Of a stretch of DNA of 19,576 bases, positions 1-6,321 are shown piece by piece (within the stretch, counting starts at the first letter, position 1; every line of letters starts with the position of its first letter). Below the pieces are notes generated by a model, which was not told the origin of the DNA, made no database searches, and was given only the letters and a program-made list of their open reading frames with translations. The translations under genes were made by a program, and so were the position numbers. Source of the DNA: Gp7-AA10 sp035516895 (lineage in GTDB: Bacteria > Acidobacteriota > Thermoanaerobaculia > Gp7-AA8); contig DATIZY010000007.1 in NCBI GenBank assembly GCA_035516895.1, forward strand, positions 1 through 19,576. The letters run 5' to 3'.

Positions 1-2
1 CT

Positions 3-686
3 GTGCACCGCGAACCTCTCATCGTCGCCATCGACGGCCCCTCGGGCGTCGGCAAATCGACGACCAGCCGCCGCGTCGCACGCGCACTCGACATCCCGCA
101 CATCGACACCGGCGCCATGTATCGCGCGCTCGGGCTTGCCGCGCTTCGCGAAGAAGTCGATACCCATGACGACGCGGCGCTGGAGAGGCTCTCCGAAGCC
201 GCGCGGATCGACTTCGTGCCCGGCGACCGAGCGCGGGTCCTGCTCAACGGTGAGGACGTCACATCGCTGATCCGCACGCCGGAAGTCAGCATGGCTGCAA
301 GCGATGTCTCGACTGTGCCCGCCGTTCGCCGCTGCCTCGTCAGGCTGCAACAGGAGCTGGGCCGCCGTGGCGGCGGCGTTCTGGAAGGGCGCGACATCGG
401 CACGAAAGTGTTCCCCGAAACGCCCTACAAATTTTTCCTGACGGCGAGGCCCGAGGTGCGCGCCCGCCGCCGCTACAACGAGCTCATCGCAAAGGGCGCT
501 TCACCCGATTTCGCGACCGTCCTGGGCGAAACGATCGCTCGCGACGAGCAGGATTCGACGCGCGCCGATTCCCCGCTGAGGTTCGATGTCAGCTACACCG
601 TCGTCGACACGTCGGACATTTCGATCGACCAGGTCGTCGACGCGATCGTCGGTTCCGTTCGGGCAAGAATAAAGGATGAAGGATGA
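3..686 (+). CDS. cmk: cytidylate kinase
   Basis: Phosphorylates CMP and dCMP with ATP in the cytoplasmic pyrimidine nucleotide salvage and supply pathway. The 227-residue product has the P-loop GPSGVGKS at residues 12-19, the DTGAMYRA substrate-site motif at about 35-42 and an EGRDIGT motif in the middle, all typical of bacterial Cmk; the length is normal for the family. A GTG at base 3 is the first possible start, and only two bases precede it, so a longer N-terminus outside the window cannot be excluded. The gene lies upstream of rpsA, a widely conserved pairing. The last codons (KDEG) and the TGA stop are made from the first units of the GGATGAA tandem repeat, so the native C-terminus may have been altered. 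Identification is firm; the exact start is less so. Confidence 0.95.
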   Translation: MHREPLIVAIDGPSGVGKSTTSRRVARALDIPHIDTGAMYRALGLAALREEVDTHDDAALERLSEAARIDFVPGDRARVLLNGEDVTSLIRTPEVSMAASDVSTVPAVRRCLVRLQQELGRRGGGVLEGRDIGTKVFPETPYKFFLTARPEVRARRRYNELIAKGASPDFATVLGETIARDEQDSTRADSPLRFDVSYTVVDTSDISIDQVVDAIVGSVRARIKDEG

Positions 687-736
687 AGGATGAAGGATGA
701 AGGATGAAGGATGAAGGATGAAGGATGAAGGATGAA
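674..736 (+). repeat. tandem heptamer (GGATGAA)x9
   Basis: Nine uninterrupted perfect copies of GGATGAA run across the cmk stop codon. Because 7 is not a multiple of 3, the array cycles through all frames and gives a TGA in every plus-strand frame within 21 bases, while the opposite strand stays open. It forms the left arm of the larger composite element at 674-862. Confidence 0.95.
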
Positions 737-862
737 TACCAACTCTCATCGTTCATCGTTCATCGCTCATCCGTCCATCCCTCGTGAGCGAGCGACGAAT
801 CCGCCCTTGCCGATTCATGCTTCATCCTTCATCCTTCCGGCGCGATCCTTCATCCCTCATCC
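674..862. repeat. composite inverted-repeat element, copy 1
   Basis: The cmk-rpsA gap is filled by an element with a GGATGAA left arm (674-736), a middle section of degenerate TCATCG/TCATCC words (about 745-780), a GACGAATC-GCCC stretch, and a right arm of TTCATCC units (821-834 and 849-855, then CTCATCC 856-862). Left and right arms are exact complements over at least 14 bases and could pair. The same order of parts recurs at 8817-8970. No open frame in it looks like a gene. Confidence 0.8.
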
Positions 863-874
863 TTGTGCTAAACT
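863..874 (+). promoter_or_regulatory. possible extended -10 promoter for rpsA
   Basis: Immediately after the repeat lies TGCTAAACT (866-874), which reads as an extended -10 (TG-n-TAAACT, four of six matches to TATAAT). No good -35 is seen at normal spacing. It would give rpsA a leader of about 35 bases. Weak, pattern-based call. Confidence 0.3.
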
Positions 875-916
875 CCGGCTCTAACGCAATTTAGCTGTAG
901 ATTGCGCAACCGGAAC

Positions 917-2572
917 ATGGCGCCGACTGACCCCAAAAATCCGCCGGACAACCTCGAAAATCTCGGCATGGACGAGCTGCTCGACATGTACGAGAAGAAG
1001 ATGGCCACCCTCGCCGATGGCGACATCGTCAAGGGGAAAGTCTTGAAAGTGACGCCGAGCGAAGCGGTCATCGACATTGGCTACAAAACGGAAGGTCTGC
1101 TTCCGATCGGCGAAGTCACCGGCTACGACAACGCAGTGAAAGTGAAGCCGGGAGACGAGATCGGCGTCTTCATCGAACGGCTCGAAGATCCAAGTGGTTA
1201 CGTCATCCTCTCGCGGGAAAAAGCGGAGCGGATGCTCGTCTGGGACCGCATTGAAGCCGCGTTCAAAGCCGATCAGGCGATCACCGGCCGCGTCATCGAT
1301 CGAGTGAAGGGCGGCCTGTCGGTCGACGTCGGCGGCATCAAAGCGTTTCTGCCCGGCTCCCTGATCGACACGAAGCCGGTGAAGAACCTCGACGCACTTC
1401 GCGGTCACGAATACAAATTCAAGATCGTTTCCTTCGACAAGAAGCGGAACAACGTCGTCGTCTCGCGCCGCGCGATCCTCGAAGTCGAGCACAAGCAGCA
1501 GAAAGCGGAGACGTTCGGCCGTCTGCAGGAAGGTCAGGTCACGCGCGGCGTCGTGAAAAACATCACCGACTACGGCGTTTTCGTCGACCTCGGCGGCGTC
1601 GATGGGCTGCTGCACATCACCGACATCTCGTGGGGCCGCGTGAATCATCCGACGGAGTACTTCAATGTCGGCGACGAGATCGAGGTCGTCGTCCTCAAGT
1701 TCGATCCCCAGTCCGAGCGCGTCTCGCTCGGCTACAAGCAGAAGACGCCCGATCCGTGGCTCGATGTCGTCGAGCGTTATCCGCTCGGGTCGAAGGTGCG
1801 CGGCAAAGTCGTCTCGCTGACCGACTACGGCGCGTTCGTCGAGCTGGAAGAAGGCGTCGAAGGTCTGATCCACGTTTCCGAGATGTCGTGGACGCGCAAG
1901 GTGCGGAACCCGTCGAAGATTCTGTCGCTCGGCGAGGAGGTCGATGCGGTCGTGGCCGACGTCAACGTCGCGAACCGGCGGATCTCGCTCTCGCTCAAGG
2001 CGCTCGAGCAGAATCCGTGGGACACCGCGGCGGAGCGCTATCCGATCGGTTCGGTCGTCACGGGAAAGATTCGCAACCTCACCGACTTCGGCGCGTTCGT
2101 CGAGCTCGAGGAAGGCATCGACGGGCTCATCCACATTTCCGACATGTCGTGGAACCGCCGGCTGAAGCATCCGAACGAGGTGCTGAAGAAAGGCGACACG
2201 GTGCAGGCGCGCGTGATCAACGTCGATGCGGAGAATCAGCGCCTGTCGCTGTCGATCAAGGAGTTCCTGCCGAATGAGTGGGACGAGTTCGCGAAGAGCC
2301 ACAACATCGGCGACGAGATCGCCGGCACCGTCTCGAAGATCACGGACTTCGGCCTCTTCGTGAAGCTCGCCGAGGGGGTCGAAGGCCTCGCGCATGTGTC
2401 GGAAGTGCAGCGCGATCCGAAAGTGAAACTCGACAAAGCGTTCCACGCCGGCGAGCCGATTCGCGCGCGCATCATCAAGATCGACTGGACGGAGCGCAAG
2501 ATCGGCCTTTCGACGCGCGACGTCGAACCGGTGCAGTCGCCGGTTGAGCCGGAGACATCGACGACACCATGA
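917..2572 (+). CDS. rpsA: 30S ribosomal protein S1
   Basis: Binds mRNA on the small ribosomal subunit and helps initiation on messages with weak Shine-Dalgarno sites. The 551-residue product has six S1 RNA-binding domains, at about residues 35-101, 120-186, 205-273, 291-360, 378-447 and 465-535; domains 3-6 carry the repeated motif (T-D-[YF]-G-x-F-V-x-L). This is the full six-domain layout of proteobacterial S1. I chose ATG 917 (MAPTDPKN); an in-frame TTG at 902 would add five residues, and neither has a clear ribosome site. The stop overlaps the sppA start by four bases (ATGA), which suggests translational coupling. Confidence 0.95.
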   Translation: MAPTDPKNPPDNLENLGMDELLDMYEKKMATLADGDIVKGKVLKVTPSEAVIDIGYKTEGLLPIGEVTGYDNAVKVKPGDEIGVFIERLEDPSGYVILSREKAERMLVWDRIEAAFKADQAITGRVIDRVKGGLSVDVGGIKAFLPGSLIDTKPVKNLDALRGHEYKFKIVSFDKKRNNVVVSRRAILEVEHKQQKAETFGRLQEGQVTRGVVKNITDYGVFVDLGGVDGLLHITDISWGRVNHPTEYFNVGDEIEVVVLKFDPQSERVSLGYKQKTPDPWLDVVERYPLGSKVRGKVVSLTDYGAFVELEEGVEGLIHVSEMSWTRKVRNPSKILSLGEEVDAVVADVNVANRRISLSLKALEQNPWDTAAERYPIGSVVTGKIRNLTDFGAFVELEEGIDGLIHISDMSWNRRLKHPNEVLKKGDTVQARVINVDAENQRLSLSIKEFLPNEWDEFAKSHNIGDEIAGTVSKITDFGLFVKLAEGVEGLAHVSEVQRDPKVKLDKAFHAGEPIRARIIKIDWTERKIGLSTRDVEPVQSPVEPETSTTP

Positions 2573-3564
2573 GCGAGATGCCGAACGATGGAGCGCCGGC
2601 TCTGGCCGGCGGGACGACCGGACCGGCCGAAGCCGGTGCTCCAAACGCGACACCGCCGCGCAAGTCGCGCGTGCCGGCGTTCTTCTTCGGCATTTTCAGC
2701 GGATGCCTCATCGGCATCATTTTCTTCTCGTTCATCGCCGCGCTCATCACCGCCGGACGGACCTCGAGCGCCGGCGATGTGTTCAGCGTGCAGAAGGTGG
2801 CGATCGTTCCGATCGAAGGCGAGATCGTCGAAGCGCGCGAGACGCTCGATCTGCTGCATCGCTATGCCGACAGCAACACGGTCAAAGCGATCGTGCTTCG
2901 GATCAACAGTCCCGGCGGCGCGGTGGTGCCCTCGCAGGAGATCTACGAAGAGATCCGAAAGGTCGAGGCGCGCACGCACAAGCCGGTCGTCGCCTCGCTC
3001 GACACCGTCGCGGCCTCGGGCGGCTTCTACATCGCGTCGGCGTGCGACGACATCGTCTCCAATCCCGGCTCGATCACCGGCTCGATCGGCGTCATCCTGC
3101 AATGGATGAACGTCAAGGACCTCGTCACGTGGGCCAAGTTGAAGCCGGAGACGATCTACAGCGGCGCGATGAAGGACACCGGCGATCCCATGAAGGACCT
3201 CACGCCGGAGGAGCGCGCGTATCTGCAGCGGATGACCGATCAGCTGCATTCGCAGTTCATTCGCGCGGTCGCCGAGGGGCGCAGAGGAAAGATGAGTGAG
3301 GCGGACGTCGAGCGAATCGCCGACGGCCGCGCGTTCACCGGCGAGGAAGCGCTTGCGCTGAAGCTCGTCGACCGCATCGGCAATCTCGACGATGCGGTGA
3401 TGGTCGCGGCGCGTCTCGCGCACATCCACGGACGGCCCGGCGTGATTTATCCGAAACGGCGCGGACCCAACCTGCTCGATCTGCTGAGCAACACCGACGA
3501 CAGCGAATCGTCGCTCGACCGGATCCTCAGCCGGCGCGGCGCGACCTTTCTCTACCGCTGGTAA
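2569..3564 (+). CDS. sppA: signal peptide peptidase SppA (S49 family)
   Basis: Membrane-bound serine protease that degrades remnant signal peptides after secretion. The 331-residue product is the short SppA form, with one hydrophobic segment at about residues 36-61 after a Gly/Ala/Pro-rich N-terminus. The S49 domain follows: NSPGG (113-117), the nucleophile Ser150 in AASGGFYIAS, and Lys202 in SGAMKDTG. The Ser-Lys distance of 52 matches that of the Bacillus enzyme as I know it. It starts inside the rpsA stop (ATGA overlap) and ends 23 bases before the IHF/HU start, so rpsA-sppA-IHF is likely one transcript. Confidence 0.94.
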   Translation: MSEMPNDGAPALAGGTTGPAEAGAPNATPPRKSRVPAFFFGIFSGCLIGIIFFSFIAALITAGRTSSAGDVFSVQKVAIVPIEGEIVEARETLDLLHRYADSNTVKAIVLRINSPGGAVVPSQEIYEEIRKVEARTHKPVVASLDTVAASGGFYIASACDDIVSNPGSITGSIGVILQWMNVKDLVTWAKLKPETIYSGAMKDTGDPMKDLTPEERAYLQRMTDQLHSQFIRAVAEGRRGKMSEADVERIADGRAFTGEEALALKLVDRIGNLDDAVMVAARLAHIHGRPGVIYPKRRGPNLLDLLSNTDDSESSLDRILSRRGATFLYRW

Positions 3565-3576
3565 TTGAATTGCGTG

Positions 3577-3582
3577 AGGAGG
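3577..3582 (+). promoter_or_regulatory. Shine-Dalgarno site deciding the IHF/HU start
   Basis: A perfect AGGAGG sits five bases before TTG 3588. This favours TTG 3588 over the in-frame TTG 3570 upstream (which lies before the site) and over ATG 3636 (no such site). Confidence 0.8.
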
Positions 3583-3587
3583 CTACT

Positions 3588-3953
3588 TTGGACCAGCAGT
3601 CTGAATCCGAGCGGACCGAATCCAAAGCGGGTGTGATGACCAAAGCCGAGCTCGTCGACGAGGTGGCGCGCGTCGTCCAGCTCACGAAAAAGCAGGCCGA
3701 GACGATCGTCAACATCGTCTTCGATTCGATCGTCGACTCGCTGCGCGCGGGCCAGAAAATCGAGCTGCGCGGCTTCGGCAGCTTCCGTTTGCGCAGCCGC
3801 AAATCGCGCACCGGCCGCAATCCGAAGACCGGCGAAAAGGTCGAAGTGCCTTCGAAGAAGATCCCGTACTTCAAGCCTGGAAAAGAGCTGAAAGAGCTCA
3901 TCAACAAGACCATCGGAGACGAGGGCGGGGGAGAACAAACCGGAACGGAATGA
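3588..3953 (+). CDS. ihfB: HU/IHF-family DNA-binding protein, IHF-beta-like
   Basis: Small basic nucleoid protein that binds and bends DNA as a dimer. The predicted product has 121 residues from TTG 3588; the family core begins at MTKAELVDEV (residue 17). The signature GFGSF is at 62-66 and the beta-arm with the intercalating Pro (RNPKTG) at 77-82, followed by VPYFKPGKEL-like sequence as in IHF-beta. The TGRNPKTGEKVE stretch and the position downstream of rpsA both favour IHF-beta over HU, but the boundary between the two is blurred outside Proteobacteria. The acidic N-terminal extension of 16 residues and a Gly/Glu-rich tail are additions to the usual 90-100 residue fold. No partner alpha gene is in this window. 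Confidence 0.88.
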   Translation: MDQQSESERTESKAGVMTKAELVDEVARVVQLTKKQAETIVNIVFDSIVDSLRAGQKIELRGFGSFRLRSRKSRTGRNPKTGEKVEVPSKKIPYFKPGKELKELINKTIGDEGGGEQTGTE

Positions 3954-4043
3954 AATGAAGAATTTCAAATGAAAATTCAAAATGAAAATGGCCGGCGTTT
4001 TGCGCTTTCAATTTTTCATTTGACATTTGAAATTTGAAATTTC
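3954..4043. repeat. AT-rich inverted-repeat element between IHF and HIT genes
   Basis: The 90-base gap is strongly AT-rich against a GC-rich background and consists of variants of AATTTCAAATG and its complement. AATTTCAAATG (3961-3971) and CATTTGAAATT (4024-4034) are perfect 11-base inverted arms, with further GAAAATTCAAAATGAAAA-like words between them and a short GC-rich centre near 3990-4005. Its last bases, GAAATTTC (itself a palindrome), directly touch ATG 4044, leaving no Shine-Dalgarno site. Confidence 0.8.
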
Positions 4044-4556
4044 ATGGAAGTCTTATTCACCCCCTGGAGGTATCCCTATTTGACCTCGCCGAAAAGCGAG
4101 AAGTCGGACGGCTGCATTTTCTGCAACGCCGCCGAATCGAAACAGAATCGCGAGACGCTGACGCTCTACCGCAACGATCAGGCGCTGGTGATGCTCAACC
4201 GTTACCCGTACACGAACGGACATCTGATGGTCGCGCCGATCGCGCACGACGCGCGGCTGTTCGACAGCAGCGACGCCTCGCTCCGCGCGCTCATCCGCCT
4301 CACGGCCGAGGCGCAGAGGATTCTGTCCGATGTGTATCATCCGGACGGCTTCAACGTCGGCATGAATTTCGGACAAGTTGCCGGCGCCGGGGTCGCGGAC
4401 CATTATCATCTGCACATCGTGCCGCGCTGGGGGGGCGACTCGAACTTCATGACCGTCACCGCGCGAACGCGTCTCGTGCCGGAAGAACTGGACGTCACGT
4501 TTGACAGACTTCAGCCGCACTTCAGGAAGCTTCGAAAGGATCTCGCCGGATCGTGA
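4044..4556 (+). CDS. HIT-family nucleotide hydrolase/phosphorylase
   Basis: Member of the histidine triad superfamily that attacks the alpha-phosphate of nucleotide substrates; close relatives are annotated as diadenosine tetraphosphate phosphorylases or hydrolases. The 170-residue protein begins MEVLFTPWRYPYL, the usual start of this branch, followed by a CxxC zinc-type pair (C24, C27) and the HIT motif HYHLHIVP with His120, His122 and His124; His122 would be the nucleophile. The ATG abuts the AT-rich repeat with no ribosome site. The stop overlaps the next gene's GTG. A run of seven G at 4429-4435 stays in frame. The exact substrate cannot be read from sequence. Confidence 0.9.
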   Translation: MEVLFTPWRYPYLTSPKSEKSDGCIFCNAAESKQNRETLTLYRNDQALVMLNRYPYTNGHLMVAPIAHDARLFDSSDASLRALIRLTAEAQRILSDVYHPDGFNVGMNFGQVAGAGVADHYHLHIVPRWGGDSNFMTVTARTRLVPEELDVTFDRLQPHFRKLRKDLAGS

Positions 4557-4924
4557 ATAACCGCACGATCACGGCCATGGTCCTCGCATACCTCATCCCC
4601 GGCGCCGGCCACCTCTACCTCGGCAAGCGAGCGAGGGCGATCACGTTCTTCGTCATCGTGGTGGTGATGTTCGTGATCGGCATCGCCATCGACGGCGAGC
4701 TCTACACGCTGGGCCACACCGGCGGCTCCCTTCTGCGGCTGCTCGCCGCGCTCGGATCGATGGGATCGGGAGTGATGTACTTCGTGGCCGCGGCGATCGG
4801 CGTGCACGCCGACGTCACATCGATCACATACGAACACGGCACGGCGTTCACGATCACCGCGGGTCTCATGAATCTGCTGCTCATGCTCGACGCGTACGAC
4901 ATCTCGGAAGGGCACAAGACGTGA
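4553..4924 (+). CDS. small multi-pass membrane protein (DUF6677-like)
   Basis: A 123-residue protein with about four hydrophobic segments: roughly residues 6-20, 29-47, 60-86 and 97-114. The N-terminal AYLIPGAGHLYLGKRARA resembles the TM2-type PGxGxxYLG turn and matches what I recall of DUF6677, a family seen mainly in Acidobacteriota; I could not search to confirm it. It starts at GTG 4553 inside the HIT stop and ends overlapping the next GTG (GTGA), so it is probably co-translated with both neighbours. Function unknown; its position before lpxB hints at an envelope role, which is inference only. Confidence 0.75.
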   Translation: MNNRTITAMVLAYLIPGAGHLYLGKRARAITFFVIVVVMFVIGIAIDGELYTLGHTGGSLLRLLAALGSMGSGVMYFVAAAIGVHADVTSITYEHGTAFTITAGLMNLLLMLDAYDISEGHKT

Positions 4925-5109
4925 GCCTGCTCCGCAACCACATCGTGCTGATGTTCATCTACGCCGTGGCTTCGGGCGTCTATTTCTCGCTGCTCTGGAA
5001 GTCGTCGCGCGAAGAGCGGATCAAATTCTTTCTGCTCGTCTTCTGCTGTCTCTTCATCGGCGGCATCATCGTGGGGTGGCTGATGTTCCCGTTCCCGCTC
5101 GGCAGATGA
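4921..5109 (+). CDS. small two-helix membrane protein, unknown function
   Basis: A 62-residue protein made almost entirely of two predicted transmembrane helices (about residues 7-26 and 35-57), joined by a charged loop KSSREERIK. The second helix has a CC pair. It starts at GTG 4921 in a four-base overlap with the preceding gene, which supports it as real despite its size. I do not recognise the family. It may act with the upstream four-helix protein, since the two are tightly coupled. Confidence 0.65.
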   Translation: MSLLRNHIVLMFIYAVASGVYFSLLWKSSREERIKFFLLVFCCLFIGGIIVGWLMFPFPLGR

Positions 5110-5191
5110 ATTCCCGTCCTGCGCGAAGCGAAGAACCTCCGATGCCGGGGATTTGCGGCGGATCCTTCGCGGCGATCGCGGCTCGGGATTC
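5108..5191. repeat. imperfect inverted-repeat element (ATTCCCG family), copy 1
   Basis: The gap before lpxB runs from GAATTCCCG (5108-5116) to CGGGATTC (5184-5191), near-complementary ends, with inner words GCGAAGCGAAGAACC and GGATCCTTCGCGGCG that also pair imperfectly. It resembles the element at 9868-9971 in layout. The stop of the 62-residue protein (TGA 5107-5109) overlaps its first bases. Confidence 0.6.
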
Positions 5192-5199
5192 AAGGTGAA

Positions 5200-6321
5200 A
5201 TGAAATTAGCGATCGTCGCCGGCGAGGCCTCCGGCGATCTGCACGCGTCGGAGGTCGTTCGCGAGCTCAAACGCCTCGACCCCTCGCTCGAGACGTTCGG
5301 CATCGGCGGCGATCTTCTCGCGCGCGAGGGCATGCAGGTGCTGCATCACGCGCGCGAAATGGGCATCGTCGGACTCTTCAACGTCCTGCGCCACCTCGGC
5401 ATGTTCCGAAGGATCCTGAACGAGATGACCGAGGCGATCGCGCGCGAGAAGCCCGACGCCGTGATGCTCGTCGACTATCCCGATTTCAATCTGCGGCTCG
5501 CGAAGCGATGCAAGACGATGGGCCTGCGCGTCATCTACTACATCTCGCCGCAGGTGTGGGCGTGGCGGCGCGGACGCATCAAGCAGATTGCGCGCGTCGT
5601 CGATCGCATGCTGGTGATTTTTCCATTCGAGGAGGATTTCTATCGCGGGCACGCGGTGCCGGTGACCTACGTCGGGCATCCGTTGATCGATGAGATGGCC
5701 GTACGAGCCGTCTCCGCGCGGGAGAGGGTGGCCGAAGCCCGGGTCAGCGGCGTCTCGATCGCGTTGCTGCCGGGTTCCCGCCGCCACGAGATTCGTGAGC
5801 TGCTGCCGCCGATGCTCGATGCGATCTCGATCCTCAGGAAGGACCGCGACGTGGATCCGTTTGTCATCCAGGCGCCGACGATCTCCTCGGCGGAATTGCT
5901 CGGGGTGATGCAGGAGTCGGGCGTGTTCGTGCGCATCGTGCCGCACGATCGCGGCGAGGCCCTGTCGTCGGCGGCGGTCGCTCTTTCGTCGTCGGGGACG
6001 GCGACGCTCGAGTGCGCGATTCTCGGCGTGCCGGTCGTCGTGATGTACCGCCTGTCGTCGCTGACGCACTGGCTCGCGCAGCGGCTCGTCAAGCTGCGGC
6101 ATTTCAGCCTCGTCAACATCATCGCCGGCAAATCGATCGTTCCGGAGCTGCTGCAGAGCGACGTCAACGGTGCGCGCATCGCGAAAGAGGTGCGGCGTCT
6201 GCTCGACCCGGCGGAAAACGAGCGCGTGCGAAACGAGCTCGCCGAAGTCACGCGCAAGCTCGGAGCTCCGGGAGCGAGCCGGAGGGCGGCTGAGGCGATA
6301 ATGAGCAGCATAAACGCATGA
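5200..6321 (+). CDS. lpxB: lipid-A-disaccharide synthase
   Basis: Joins UDP-2,3-diacylglucosamine to lipid X to form the lipid A disaccharide at the inner face of the cytoplasmic membrane (GT19 family). The 373-residue protein shows GEASGDLHAS (8-17), VDYPDFNLRLAK with the conserved Asp pair 92/95, YYISPQVWAWRRGR (113-126), YVGHPL (157-162) and LLPGSRRHEI, and its length is typical. ATG 5200 is preceded by AAGGTG a few bases upstream. The gene ends in an ATGA overlap with the exporter gene, grouping lipid A assembly with its export. It implies an LPS or lipid A-bearing outer membrane. Confidence 0.96.
   Translation: MKLAIVAGEASGDLHASEVVRELKRLDPSLETFGIGGDLLAREGMQVLHHAREMGIVGLFNVLRHLGMFRRILNEMTEAIAREKPDAVMLVDYPDFNLRLAKRCKTMGLRVIYYISPQVWAWRRGRIKQIARVVDRMLVIFPFEEDFYRGHAVPVTYVGHPLIDEMAVRAVSARERVAEARVSGVSIALLPGSRRHEIRELLPPMLDAISILRKDRDVDPFVIQAPTISSAELLGVMQESGVFVRIVPHDRGEALSSAAVALSSSGTATLECAILGVPVVVMYRLSSLTHWLAQRLVKLRHFSLVNIIAGKSIVPELLQSDVNGARIAKEVRRLLDPAENERVRNELAEVTRKLGAPGASRRAAEAIMSSINA

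Noticed and set aside
674..736. CRISPR array
   Set aside because: The 7-base units are contiguous with no spacers and no cas gene is nearby; it is a tandem repeat.
902..916. TTG 902 as the rpsA start
   Set aside because: Adds only MRNRN before a normal start at ATG 917, has no ribosome site, and is not needed for the S1 fold.
687..916. A small gene in the cmk-rpsA gap
   Set aside because: Open frames there are built from heptamer repeats (HPSSFIL on the minus strand) and have no gene-like sequence.
881..2653. Long minus-strand open frame of about 590 codons across rpsA
   Set aside because: It mirrors rpsA, with composition (Arg, Asp, Leu, Val rich) typical of the antisense frame of a high-GC gene; the S1 domains on the plus strand are unmistakable.
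4429..4435. Frameshift at the run of seven G in the HIT gene
   Set aside because: The HIT frame continues on both sides (RWGGDSNFMTVTARTRLVPEEL), consistent with an intact gene.
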